Shown: in pieces, positions 10,691 to 22,411 of the stretch
Layout of the letters: each line of letters opens with the position of its first letter
How positions within the stretch are numbered: the first letter of the stretch is position 1
Assembly: GCA_020205615.1 (NCBI GenBank)
Contig: CM035168.1
Location: forward strand, 5,584,237-5,648,236
Direction of reading: 5' to 3'
Source of the DNA: Panax quinquefolius
Taxonomy: Eukaryota; Streptophyta; Magnoliopsida; Apiales; Araliaceae
DNA: 64,000 nucleotides
The notes under the pieces: model-generated
The model's input: the letters and a program-made list of their open reading frames with translations, nothing else
Database searches by the model: none
Told to the model about the DNA's origin: nothing
Made by a program: the position numbers and the translations under genes

Positions 10691-11482
10691 TATAATATAT
10701 TCTAATTATTGTCTAATAAAACGAATAACTTTATAAAAGTATTCTATTTTATATAAAAAGATTTTACTATTAATTTAATAATAAAACGAATAACTTTATA
10801 AAAGTATTACATTTTTTATATAAAAGCTTTTCTTCGCTTTTTATTACATTAATAATACTAATAAAACAAAACTTCATCATCATTATTATTATTCACACTA
10901 TTAATCGATCGGTAGTTCCTAAGAAAGAGGGGGCTTTTCAATAAGGATTTCTCCCTATTGACGCACAATTAGGTGACCAAACCTCTCTTTGGCAGAACTA
11001 CTAGACATCATTAATAATGCAAATAATAATATTAATTATCATCTATCTCAATTATTGATTTAATAATATATAAAATATCGACAATAATTGAATAAAACCG
11101 AATGACTTCTCACGTAAGCATCAATAATCAATACTGTGTGTGCTACTATGCAACCACGCGTATTCTATATTTTTTAACTTTGGGTGTTTCAACAGTTAAC
11201 GGTAAAACTTCCACCGTTATTTTTATAAAAAATATTTTTGTCGTTTTCTCAATCCGATAATAATTTTGTTGTGGGGTCCACCAATGATTGTGTCGTCGTA
11301 CGAATATTCCCTGTTTAAAATGAATATTCCCTAACCAATCGAATATTATATAACAACTTGCGTACTTTTCAAAATTTATAATTATCACCCACAACTATAA
11401 CATTATATTAAATCCACACCATAATATTCAAAAAAAAAATCGAGAAATTTAAATCTTTATTCGTAAAATTTGGGATTTTACA

Positions 11483-11500
11483 ATCTCCCATCCTTATGAA
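11483..11500 (-). promoter_or_regulatory. Polypurine tract of element B
   Basis: Minus strand ATAAGGATGGGAGATT next to the 3' LTR; primes plus-strand synthesis. Confidence 0.7.
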
Positions 11501-11529
11501 ATTTCTCTCTCGAAATTTACGTACGTACC

Positions 11530-12400
11530 TGGTATGCCGAACAGATGAGGACACTTCATCCGATTCTAACTCTTGTGGTATAACCTTTGAGTGTTGAATA
11601 CATTCTAGGATTTTAACAGGTACATCTTCATACGTTAAATTATCCACAATCTCGTCCGGTTCTAAATCAATAATGTGGTTCGGGTCGTCCACATATTTAC
11701 GTAACATCGATATGTGAAAAACGTTATGATCACGCGACATACTTGCTGGTAAAACGAGTCTATAGGCCACAGTTCCTACTCGATCAAGGATTTTAAATGA
11801 GTTAATAAAATCGAGGGTTGAGATTTCCTCTCTTCATCGATTCTTGCTTCTAGAATAATGCCCTCTTGAACCTTCTTTTTCACATTCATCAGCTCTGAGT
11901 ATTTAGCTTGAGCGGCTTTAACTTTATCGATTAAAGTCGATTCTGCTCGTATATTTGTTATCTTTACGTAGGTTCGTATATTCACACTCATAAACGCAGA
12001 CGATCTTCTAATCAACGCGTCAGCTACCACGTTCGCTTTTCCCACGATGGTATTGAATGGTACGATCGTAATCTTCAACAGCTCGAGTCAACGTCTTTGG
12101 CGCATGTTACGTTCGTTTTAGTTGAAGAAATATTTAAGGGTTTTAGAAATGAGGTTTTGTACTGGGGTCAGTATAAAATTTGATTTCACGCTCTGGGGTA
12201 GGCCAAGAAGTCTTCAGAAATGCGTCAAGAAATTTATTAACAATAGAAATATCATTCATAACTGTGACTCTCATCCAAGACTTGGATAACATGTCACATT
12301 GATACCTATCAACTTGCCATCGTTATTCACAACGCCCCTGAGAAAGTCCGCTTCGGTGCATTCCACACAAGGAAGTCAACAACGAAAGGACTGGGGCTCT
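11530..12400 (-). pseudogene. pol: Element B pol remnants (RT/RNase H/IN mostly deleted)
   Basis: Reading the minus strand after protease, a scrap resembling the start of RT (WPTPEREIKF) is followed at once by the end of RNase H (RNMRQRR, then KANVVADALI). Next comes a short integrase piece (AKYSELMNVKKKVQEG), then the polyprotein C terminus (VAYRLVLPASMSRDHNVFHI, SMLRKYVDDPNHIIDLEPDE). The RT catalytic region, the RNase H core and the integrase DDE core are all absent. At least two large deletions are needed. No polymerase or integrase could be made, so any later movement would need another element. Confidence 0.85.
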
Positions 12401-12820
12401 TTACTTATGGCTTGATATGACAATGATTGACTTTAGTGGTTTGGTTGCTTGAATTCGCATAACAGGTTGGTTAGGAATATGAAAGCTAACAACCTTATTA
12501 AAAGCATGATGAGTAGTTAACCAATCGATTCCTAAAATCACATCAAAGGCAAGTATTTTCAAAGAGATAAGATCGACAGGTAACGTGAAAGTGTTGATTT
12601 GAATCAAACAAGATTTATAAATAGTGGAGGTAACGAAGGTTTCTCTCAACTGAGTTTCAACAGATAAATCAAAGTCTAACTTCTCCAGAGTTAAATTCAA
12701 ACATTGAACACAACTAATTGGAATGAAAGAGTGAGTAGAACCGGTATCTAACATGGTATAAACTTTGCAAGAGTTTATGATTAACTTACCCGTGATAATT
12801 TTATTCAGGTTCCTCGTCAC
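12401..12820 (-). CDS. pol: Retroviral-type aspartic protease domain, element B
   Basis: A 139-codon open frame. MLDTGSTHSFIP near residues 24-35 is the Asp-Thr-Gly active site of a gypsy protease, and FDVILGIDWLTTHHA near residue 90 is the conserved second half. The enzyme would act as a dimer to process Gag and Pol. It lies directly downstream of gag; the frame ends before RT, whose core is deleted. It is among the least damaged coding blocks in the window. The Met at 12820 is only the first Met of the open segment; protease would normally be part of a Gag-Pol polyprotein, so functional expression is doubtful. Confidence 0.82.
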   Translation of the reverse strand: MTRNLNKIITGKLIINSCKVYTMLDTGSTHSFIPISCVQCLNLTLEKLDFDLSVETQLRETFVTSTIYKSCLIQINTFTLPVDLISLKILAFDVILGIDWLTTHHAFNKVVSFHIPNQPVMRIQATKPLKSIIVISSHK

Positions 12821-12839
12821 GAAAAAAAAATGCTCTCTC

Positions 12840-13999
12840 TTAAACTACCGGCTTTGGCTTGTCTGGGACATCCTTTGGCATCACCATCCCAGCTGGACTT
12901 GACTTCACCATACGACAAAATTGAGCTAGGTGACCTTCTCTTCCGCAATTAAAACACGCTTTGGATTGTTGCGTACAGTTTAGACGGATGTGTCCCTCTT
13001 GTCCGCATTTGAAACATACGACCGATGGTCGTTCTTCTTCCTTTGAAATGGGTGCTGATGCTGCTGTCTTTCCATCATTATTGAACCTTCTTTTCTTGAA
13101 ATTTACACTTCTATTATCTTGGCCATGATTACCACCGAAGTGGTTACCATTCATGGCATGATAATTTCCACCACGATGGTTATCATTATTCCGATGACTG
13201 TTGCCACCGGTACGATTATTATCGTGTTGTTGGTCGTTGCCTTTTGGTTGTGCTGACTCATTATCGCGCTCCAATAACTGAGCCCTATTCACAACATCTG
13301 AATATAAACAAAGTTTGTGAGAAATGAGGTATTGACGTATGGGTTTCAAAACTCTAGAAACATTCGCGTCATTCGCTCCTCATTATCGACCAAATGGGAT
13401 GCAAACCGAGATAACTCAGCAAACTTAGCCTCGTACTACGACACGGTCATATTATTTTACTCCAGCTTGATGAACTCCACCTCCTTCATGTGATGAATAC
13501 TTTTGGGATAGTACTTGTCGTTGAACAACTCTTGGAACTTCTCCCAAGACATCTTGAGTGCGTCAGGCTAGGTACATTTTACAGATTCCCACCAATGATC
13601 TGTTTCTTCACGCAACATAAAGGTGGCGAATGGAACTTTTTGCTCCTCTGAGCATTCCAAGACATTAAATATCTTGGTGATCTGCTTAATCCACGTCTCT
13701 GCCTTAAGTGGATCTGGCTTTCCCAAAAACTCTGGTGGTCCCAGCTCCTTGAACTGCTTAGCGGTGACTAACCGTGGGTTGCCATTGATTCCACCTGCAT
13801 TATGAACAGGAGTCTCTCTCATTTGGTGTTGCATGTATTCTAAAAAGCTCCTAAACGTAACATTGTTCGTCATTTGATCAGTGTTGTTGTTTACAGGAGG
13901 ATTACCGCCTTCCTGTTGTACATTATCCTGATTATTGATCTGTGGAGACTCAACGGTCTCCTGTGCTCCATTGCTATTCTCAACATTTTTGGATGCCAT
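12840..13999 (-). pseudogene. gag: Element B gag (two zinc knuckles, frame broken)
   Basis: I choose the ATG at 13999 (MASKNVENSNG) because it follows a splice acceptor (TTTTGTTGCAG) and has homologues at the same place in C and D; the longer upstream extension is leader. The N part contains NPRLVTAKQFKELGPPEFLG and EEQKVPFATFMLREE, the capsid-like gag domain. A stop near 13568 breaks the frame, and 13567-13350 is degenerate. The C part (13349-12840) has an Asn/Gly/His-rich linker and two CCHC knuckles, CFKCGQEGHIRLNC and CFNCGREGHLAQFC, which bind RNA. The protein would form the particle shell. Confidence 0.86.
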
Positions 14000-14172
14000 T
14001 TTAAAATACTGCAACAAAACAAGGGTTAAATAACATATCACATATTGTCCCTATACTCTGACCGACCAATTAAATACCAAATAAATTTAGGTAGGTCATA
14101 CTAGCGAAAAAATTCCCCGTCTCTCCCCTCCTAGTTCTTGTCTCACATCTCAGCCAGGGATCATATCCCTAA

Positions 14173-14184
14173 GCTTTGATACCA
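14173..14184 (-). promoter_or_regulatory. Primer binding site of element B
   Basis: TGGTATCAAAGC on the minus strand, 11 of 12 bases matching the complement of plant initiator tRNA-Met, two bases from the 5' LTR. Confidence 0.85.
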
Positions 14185-14699
14185 ACTGTGATGCCCCCAA
14201 AAATAGGAATACATCACCCATCTTGATTTGCCAGATACATGGTACATAATACAAATACAATCTATAATATACAACAAGAGAGCTGTGAGTTTTAATACAA
14301 ATATTGTCTTCTAGACAATATCCACTCTCAGAATAAGTCTTCATTACATTTATTGTCACACTATTTAACAGAATAGTGAGGACTACTAATGCTATCATTT
14401 GGGCCGTCAAACCGTTCCCCGACTCGTCCCAGCTATATTCTCATTTCCTGAAGAGAATAGTAAAGGAAAGCGTGAGCTCAACTAGCCCAGTAAGAAATAT
14501 TATGACTAAGATAATGCAGAATAAATTATCATTAGTCTTCAATAATGTTAAACTGATAAAATACAATAGACATCAAGTTTAACTGCAGCGGAACAAGCAA
14601 TCCATTAAAAGAGTCAAGTAGAGAATAAAATCTACTATCTTTTATGATTTAAAAAGTTTTTCATCACTTTTATCGGTGAGACTCAGCTTAATAAATAAT

Positions 14700-15020
14700 C
14701 CACATCATCAAATCATCCCTGCTCTACAGGCCAAGGATATTATTTAGTATCACGACCATGAATTATCCATGCACTACGGGCCAAAGATAATCGTGTTTTC
14801 ATCAACGGTCCTGATCATGCCATAAAACAATTCATCTTTGCTCCCTTGTCCGAAGAGAATCCATAGTCATAATCATACCAAAAACTGTCCATCAATGCAC
14901 TACGGGCCAATGAGGACTTTTTCCACATCATTTGTAACATTACGATTATGATTATACCGAATAATCCCTGGTCATAATCATACCAAGTCCATCTATGCAC
15001 TACAGGCAACAGATGACTTT
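14700..15020 (-). repeat. Type II hairpin array, element B right LTR
   Basis: Same five-unit order as in 9155-9475, with scattered substitutions in arms and loops. Confidence 0.8.
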
Positions 15021-15261
15021 CAACAAAATATAAACATGAGGATGAGGACAATGATATAAGTATTCAATAAAACAAGTTCAAGAATTAAATTATTCAAGAA
15101 CTAATAATGTCCAAATTGTCAACATGATACTTCTTTGTAGAGTAAAATTCAAGAATGCTCAGAAGAATATTTTCATGAAAAGATACTGGATGAAGCGCAA
15201 ATATCAAGGATATTCCTCTAATTTCATGGAGTATAGAAGTCAAAACTTTAATCAACTGAGT

Positions 15262-15805
15262 ATAATAAAGAATGGAATAACAAAAGAAATCACTATGCAT
15301 GCGGTACTCCGCATAGACATGTTATTCCAACAGAATAATAAATAACGGAACCGTGTCAAAGCGTAATACGCACCGGCTGTGATAGTCCAATGTAATAATA
15401 AAGAATGGAATAACAACAGAAATCACCATGCATGCGGTACTTCGCATAGATAGGTTTTTCCAACAGAATAATAAATAACGGAACCATGTCAGGCGAAATT
15501 CGCACCGACAGGATGTTCCAACAAAATAATAAAGAATGGAATAAAAACAAAAATTACCATGCATGCAGTACTTCGCATAGATAGGTTATTCCAATAGAAT
15601 AATAAATAACGGAATCAGGTCCGGCGTAAAACGCACAGACAGGATATTCCAACAGAATAATAAAGACGAAACTAGGTCCGACGTATAACGCATAGACAGG
15701 ATGTTCCAACAGAATAATAACGAATGGAAGAACAACAGAAATTGCCAAGAATAGGGTAGACCGCGTATACAGGTTATTCCAACAAAATAATAAATAATGG
15801 AATGA
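15262..15805 (-). repeat. Type I hairpin array, element B right LTR
   Basis: About nine units; CACCATGCATGCGGTACTTC blocks alternate with GGAACC- or GGATATTCCAACA-containing arms. Confidence 0.8.
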
Positions 15806-17719
15806 CAGAAGTTCTCTTCATGAATATGAAAAAAAAAATACCACTTACCTTATAAAGAAGAAGTACTCCGACGGTAGGGCCGGGATATACTTGAAGAAAC
15901 TTGCACTACACTCAAAGCTTTCTTAAACGCTAAAGAAATACTTTCAAGATAGAAGAATAATTCTCTCTACGCTTTCTCTCTAGAGTTTTTGGTGAATTCA
16001 TAAGAAATAATGAAGGAATGAGCATCTATTTATAGAAGAATGATCTTTGAATAAGTAATCAATCCATGAACGGTCCAGATCGATTTACTTTAAGCGGACG
16101 GCCTAGATCAGATTGGTTTACAATAAAATATAATATATTCTATTTATAATCTAATAAAATGAATAACTTTTAAAAAGATTTTACTATGCAAACACTATGC
16201 AGCATTATACAAATACTACGCATAATAAAATATAATATATTCTAATTATTGTCTAATAAAACGAATAACTTTATAAAAGTATTCATTTTATATAAAAGAT
16301 TTTCTGTTTTATTACATTAATAATACTAATAAAACAAAACTTCATCATCATTATTATTATTCACACTATTAATCCACTGTGTCGTTCTCAGAAAGAGGGA
16401 CTTTTCAATAAGGATTTCTCCCTATGACGCCGCAAATTAGGTGACCAAACCTCTCCTGGCAGTAACTTCTAGACATCGTTAATAATGCAAATAATAATAT
16501 TAATAACTCTGTCATCTTATTTATTGATTTAATAATATATAAAATATCGACAATAATTGAATAAAACTGAATGACTTCTCACGTAAGCATCAATAATCAA
16601 TACTGTGTGCTACTATGCAACCACACGTATTCCTATACTTTTAACACCGGGTGTTTCAATAGTTAACGGTAAAACTTCCGCCGTTATTTTTATAAAAAAT
16701 ATTTTTGTCGTTTTCTCAATCCGACTAAATAATTTCGCCATGGGTCCACTTATGATGATTGTGCCGTCGTACGAATATTCCCTTTTTAAAACGAATATTC
16801 CCCGACCAATCGAATATTATATAACAACTTGCGTACTTTACAAAATTTATAAATATTACACACAATTATAACATTATATTAAACCCACACCATAATATTC
16901 AAAAAAAAAATTCGAGAAATTTAAATCTTTATTCGTAAAATTTGGGATTTTACAGTCTCCAAGTGAAAATTATATTTCAAATAAACCCCAAGATCATATA
17001 GGTAGTGCTCGTAGATATACTCAGCAAGTGGATGTGCATAACCCTGTCTTATGATAAAACGAGGTTGTATGTCATTAGACATCTTGTATGATAGTGACAA
17101 AACACCCTTCCAAAGTTGGGTTCGCCTCACCCTATTCAGTTCACCAAAATTAAATATCAAATGACGTATACAATACGACACACTTATCTAAAGTTCTCAA
17201 TAAAATTATTTTCATACTATTTAGGGAGAACCTCAACAACTATAGACCACTATTCTATTCTCCTGTTATCCCCGCTCGACCCAGCTACACTCTTATTACC
17301 TGAAAGGAATTATGAAGCAAAAGGGTGAGCACAACTAGCCCACTAAAGAATATCATAACTAAAGATAATTAAATTATCAATAGCTTTTGTCAATAATAAA
17401 TCAGAGATTTAGAACATATGGTAGATGATAAAACTTTTCAACCATAGTTGCAACGGAACGAGCAATCCATTAAAAGAGTCAAATAGACCATCAAGTCTAT
17501 TATCTTCTCCATGTTAAAAGTCCACCAATAATGTTTTATCCCTGTAACATCAATCATCAATTCCTTTACACAATCATATGAATAACTCATAATCATAATT
17601 GTGATTCTGAATTCCATTTCGCACCCAGGAAGAAGATAATTTTCATCACCTATCTTCACCTGAAATATCAAAAATAATGGTTATACCAAATCACAATCCC
17701 TGCTCATAATCATACTAAT

Positions 17720-18375
17720 AAATTCATCTTTGCACTACGGCCAAAGATATTCATTAACAATTCATCTTTGCACTACAGGCCAAAGACATACAACTGTGTT
17801 TTATAAGAGTCAAGTAGAGCATGATATCTACTATCTTCTACGAATTTAAAAAGTTTATTATCAATATTTTATCGCCGAGACTCAGCTTAATAAATAATCC
17901 ACATCATCGAATCACCCCTGCAATACGACCAAGGATATTCGTTAATATCACATCCATGAATTATCCATGCACTACGGCCAAGGATATTTAATTATTATCA
18001 CATCCCTGAATTAATATTTCATTACTGAGACTCAGCTCAACAATTAATCCACATCATCAATTCATCCCTACACTATAGGCCAAGGATATTCTTTTAGTAT
18101 CACGACCATTAATTATCCATGCATTACGGGCCAAAGATAATCGTGTTTTCATCAACGATCGATACTGATCATGCCATAAAACAATTCATCTTTGCACCCT
18201 TGGCCGAATAGAATCCATAGCCATAATCATACCAAAAACTGTCCATCAATGCACTACGACCAATGAGGACTTTTTTCACATCATTTGTAACATTATGGTC
18301 ATGATTATACCGAATAATCCCTGGTCATAATCATACCAAGTTCATCTATGCACTACTCTGTGCCGCTGAGATGAC
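17720..18375 (-). repeat. Type II hairpin array, element A right LTR
   Basis: Unit order identical to 4497-5145. The last unit, near 18355, differs from all others in a small block (CTCTGTGCCGCTGAG where the left LTR has CAGGCCACAG). Confidence 0.8.
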
Positions 18376-19604
18376 TTTCAACATAATATATACATGAGGA
18401 TGATGACAATGATATAAGTATTAATCAAAAGAAAACAAGGATAAATATTAAAGATTTTAAATTTATCCAAATATTATCAATCACTTAATAAAGTCATAAT
18501 CAAATATTATTAATATTATATTAATATTTTAATCACTTCTTAAACGTATAAACAATTTATTTTAATTGTTTACACTTTACCAAATAATGTATTTAATTAT
18601 TCAAAAATGCTATACTCATAAGATTTCATCACCAATGATCAAATCCTTTATCAAAAATATCTGCATATACCCTATATAGGATTCCCAAGCCATAAAATCC
18701 TATTTACCAATTTTTAACTTCTCATAACATATTTAACTCATATACTCATAACTAGTCCATTTTCATGAAAAATACCAAATCAGTCCCAAAAATATTTCGT
18801 TTCTAGGATTTAGCAGAATATAGTCCAATGTTGAACATATATTTTTCTTGGAATTTTTAAAATTCATTTACTATTTTTCAAAAAATCATTTTCTAATTAT
18901 TTCCTTAAGAAATTAGCTACCTCAAGTTTAACTCCAAAAATTCCTAAATCTTGGCAGGATCTTACACATGTTAACGTGATCTTCCAGTTTAAATTTCAAG
19001 GTCATTGGAGTTATAGAACTCCGGTTATAGAGTTTTTCGTCGGAAAAACCTAAATATTGAAATGGTCATAACTTGCTCATTTTAAGTCGGAATGAGCTCA
19101 TTTTTGGACAGGAGGTACTTTATACCATATATTTTCATGTCCCAAAAGGCCGGAATTTTTCTCACAAATTAATTGGCTGAAAATGCCCTTTTAAAAATAT
19201 GGACAATAACTTTTTAAGCTTTTTCAGATTTTTCATCCTTTACTAAAATAATTCTACACGAAAATATGTAAATCCTTTTTAAGTGATTCTACTTGGATAA
19301 GTTAGGAAACTCATAGATCTAACTCTAGAACTTGACCACACTCAAAAATTCGAAATATAATAGGAGATATGGTCAATTGAATTTCATGTTCTATTTTCAC
19401 CAAAATCTGATTTTTCAACCCTTTGTGATTTCTAAGAAATTTTCATGTTTTCTCATAATAACCAACATAAATCATCATAACACTTACTAATACTTCATGT
19501 ACCCATGATTTTTCATCAGTTCAATGCTTTTATTATGACTTTCATCATAATCCACGTAAACAGATCATTTTCACAATTTAATAAGGAATGAATACAAAGG
19601 ATCA

Positions 19605-20065
19605 TTCACTATGCATGTGGTAATCCACATGCATGAGTTATTCCACGAATAATAAAGAATGGAATAATAGAAGAATTCACCATGCATGTGATAGATCGCA
19701 CAAACAAAGTTATTCTCAGCGAATAATAAAGAAGCTAAACCGAAGTCAAAGCGTAATCAAGCAAGCATGTGATATTCCAATGAGAATAATAAAGAATGAA
19801 ACCAGTCGCATTTAAATTAAGATGCGATGAGGATATTCAACAGAATAATAAAGAATGGAATAACAACATAAATCACCATGCATGCGATAGGATCGCATGC
19901 ATGAGTTATTCCAAATGAATAATAATTAATGGAACTGTGTCAGCGTAATACGCGCAAGCTGGATATTTTTCGACAGAATAATAAAGAATAGAATAATAGA
20001 AGAATTTCACCATGTATGTGGTACTTCGCATAAACAGGTTATTCCAACATAATAATAAAGAATGG
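19605..20065 (-). repeat. Type I hairpin array, element A right LTR
   Basis: About seven units; one near 19880-19910 is a long palindrome, ATGCATGCGAT ... ATCGCATGCAT. Confidence 0.8.
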
Positions 20066-21209
20066 AATATCAGGAGTTCTCTTCATGAATATGAAAGAAA
20101 TAATACCCCTTACGAGTACAACAAATAACATCCCTTACTTCAAAAGAAGACTGGATACTGGAATAGTGAGGTAGCAGACTTCTCTTCCTCTTTCTTTCTA
20201 TAATTTCTCTTTATAATAATGGCTCTAAAGCTTTAGTGAATTGGTGAGAAATGAAGGAAGAATGAGCTTCTATTTATAGAAAAATATAGTTTCGATAATT
20301 GCACGTTTTGGGGCTCGAAAAATTACAGTACAATACCTCCAACTTTTCTTTCATTTTTAATTTAGTCCTGTAAGTATTATCAAACTTGCACCACCTCCCC
20401 TAATAGTAAATAATGTGAATCAATAGTTCATTCATGTGACTCAATAGTATAATCATGTGAAAAATATGAATTACAGTATAGTATCTCCATCTATACCTCC
20501 ATTTTTAACTTAGTCATGCAAGTATTATCAATCTTGCACCAACTCCCCTAATAGTAAGTGAATGTGACTCAATAGTACACATATGTGAACAAATAGTTAT
20601 ATAAGCATGTGAATTAATAGCAATTAATTGCTCATTTATCCGATAAATTACTCGATTTATCAATATAACCCCCAGACATCAATTATCATCGGAATAGATG
20701 TCGATTTCAACTAACACCAATAATCCCAACACAATGGAACTATCAAATTCATCTTTAATCAACACGAACTTATTCATCATTAATATTATAACTCACAATA
20801 TTTAACAACCAGGTCGTTCCCAGGAAAGAGGGGGTTTTCCAATAAGGATTTCTCCCTATTGGCACGCAATTAGATGACCAAACCTCTCCTGGCAGAACTT
20901 CTAGACATCGTTAATATTGCAAATAATAATATTAATAACTTCGTCGTCTCAATTATTGATTTAATAATATACAAAATATCAACAATAATTGAATCAAACT
21001 GAGTGACTTCTCACGTAAGCATTAATAATCAATATCGTGTGCTACTATGCAACCACGCGTATTTTACCACCGATTATTTTATGACAACTTGCTTACTTTG
21101 AAAAAATTTCAATGTAACCCTTAACTTTAAACTTTTATCAATTTAACTATTCACCAAAATAGAAAAATTGAATACTTTTATTTCATAAAATTCAGGGTCT
21201 CACAACAAG

Positions 21210-21906
21210 ATTACAAATCAGTTACGGAATATAGTTCCAATGTTTATAGAATAATCTCTACTTTGGCTTTGTGCGGAGATCCAGTTTCTGAAACCCAAAT
21301 GTTAGAGAAAATACTCTCAACTTTTCATCCCACCAACATGATTCTGTCACAACAATATAGACAGAGTAAGTTCACAAAATTCAGTGACTTGTTGTCTATC
21401 CTCCTTGTTGCAGAAAAGAATAATGAATTATTGTTGAAAAACCATCAAGTACGGCCAACAGGTGCTACCCCATTGCCAGATATTAACAGCACGTCATTCC
21501 AGTAGAATAAACGTGACAAGAGATGGTCATATAATAAGAAGTCTTGGGGACGAAAGAATAAACGAGACCATCGTAATAACAAATTCCAGAACCGCGACAA
21601 TTCAGGCCACCAGAAGTGGCAAGTGTCTGAGTCGGGTAAAAATAAAGAAAATGCATCACCGATAAAAACAAACCAGATGTTTGTTTTAGGTGTGGGATGA
21701 AAGGGCATTGGTCGCGTACCTGTAGTACGCCGAGGCATCTGGCTAATTTATTCCAGGAGTCTCAAAAGAATAAAGTAATGGAGACAGAAACAAACTTTGT
21801 TAATCAGCAATTGAATATTGTTGATGTTCCACCAATGACCAACATTGAGGAAAAGGTTGTTGATATTACTGAACCTTCTGAAAGTATCTTTTGGGATATC
21901 GTTTAA
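21210..21906 (+). pseudogene. gag: Copia gag, 3' part with zinc knuckle
   Basis: Continues the Gag broken at 3331: QDYKSVTEYSSNVYRIISTL, then TLALCGDPVSETQMLEKILS and FHPTNMILSQQYRQ. Two frameshifts follow in an Arg/Asn-rich stretch. The last block has a CCHC zinc knuckle CFRCGMKGHWSRTC and ends SIFWDIV with a stop at 21904-21906. Gag therefore ends before pol, with a ~110-base AT-rich spacer, so pol would not be a simple continuation of gag. The match across the element A insertion shows the copia copy was already there when A arrived. Confidence 0.87.
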
Positions 21907-22018
21907 TTTTTTGTTTTAATTAAACACCCTGCATGTATAATATTATTAGTTTTCATTCTATATGTGGTATGTGTTTCTCATGAATAAAATTATATTTGAA
22001 ATGTAACTTTTCTTATTT

Positions 22019-22411
22019 ATGTTTTTATGTGTCAGACCATTTTTAATGGATATGGAGGATATATGTTTAGCAGACAGTGCAACAACTCATACAATCCTTC
22101 GAAATGAGAAATATTTTTCACAACTAATCAAAGCTAAGGGAAATGTAAGAACTATCTCTGGCGGATTTGGAAAAGCTAGTTTCTTGCTACTAAATGAGAC
22201 ACAAGTTTTTATCAAAGATGCTCTATATTCTAGTAAATCAAGAAGAAATTTGCTTAGTTTTAAAGATATTCGACTGAATGGTTTTCATATTGAAACAACT
22301 AATGAAAATGATAATGAATATCTTCTCATCACTTCTATTTTTTTTTGGAAAAAAGAATATCCTAGAAAAACTTCATTCAAATTCTTCTGGATTATATACT
22401 ATGAAAATTAG
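22019..22411 (+). pseudogene. pol: Copia pol: aspartic protease region
   Basis: MEDICLADSATTHTILRNEK contains the active-site Asp in the DS(A/G)TTHT form used by one group of plant copia elements, and YSSKSRRNLLSFKDIRLNG is the conserved C-terminal half of the protease. The usual Gly of D-S-G is Ala here. A frameshift near 22340, at a run of nine T, moves the reading into the frame used by integrase. Whether the Ala is native or decay cannot be told from one copy. Confidence 0.85.

Larger units (their letters stand above)
8680..11482 (-). repeat. Element B 3' LTR (left copy)
   Basis: Minus-strand order: TGTAAAATCCC start, U3 with ACTATGCAAAC repeats, TATA (about 10504-10497), donor-like AAGGTAAGG, type I array (10275-9712), type II array (9475-9155), and the end TTTTTGGGGGCGTCACA. 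Confidence 0.92.
14009..15848 (-). other. Putative leader intron of element B
   Basis: Minus-strand donor TTATAAG/GTAAGTGG (intron starts 15848) and acceptor TTTTGTTGCAG (ends 14009), ten bases before the gag ATG. The span contains both hairpin arrays, the end of the LTR, the primer site and the leader. The equivalent donor and acceptor exist in D; the donor also occurs in A, C and the solo LTR. Splicing is inferred, not shown. Confidence 0.5.
8680..16954 (-). mobile_element. Element B: internally deleted Ty3/gypsy retrotransposon
   Basis: Ends TGTGACGCC...GGGATTTTACA, flanked by perfect GTCTC (8675-8679 and 16955-16959), inserted into the right LTR of A. LTRs are 2803 bp (8680-11482) and 2768 bp (14187-16954). 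The 2.7-kb interior on the minus strand reads primer site, gag, protease, then only scraps of RT, RNase H, integrase and the C-terminal tail. The tail motif SMLRKYV resembles chromoviruses of the Tekay/Del type. It is the youngest layer of this nest by position. Confidence 0.94.
14187..16954 (-). repeat. Element B 5' LTR (right copy)
   Basis: Same order as the left copy: U3 at the right end, TATA at about 16034-16027, donor near 15848, type I array 15805-15262, type II array 15020-14700, end at 14187 with the complement of TGTGATGCCCCC. Confidence 0.92.
3332..21204 (-). mobile_element. Element A: gypsy-related LTR element with giant LTRs and a tiny interior
   Basis: Ends TGTGACGCC...GGTCTCACA, flanked by perfect ACAAG (3327-3331 and 21205-21209), inserted in the copia gag. 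It is oriented on the minus strand. The two LTRs (3332-7942; 8278-8679 plus 16960-21204) are about 4.61 and 4.65 kb and enclose only 335 bp containing a polypurine tract, a leader and a primer site but no ORF. It is therefore a large-retrotransposon-derivative type of non-autonomous element, mobilised by a related gypsy element. Element B interrupts its right LTR. Confidence 0.93.
16960..21204 (-). repeat. Element A 5' LTR, proximal 4.2 kb
   Basis: Resumes the LTR exactly where 8679 stopped and ends at GGTCTCACA. With the 402-bp distal piece it makes 4647 bp, matching the left LTR. It contains a type II array at 17720-18375, a type I array at 19605-20065, TATA at about 20271-20279 and the U3 duplication at 20330-20590. 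No gene. Confidence 0.92.
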
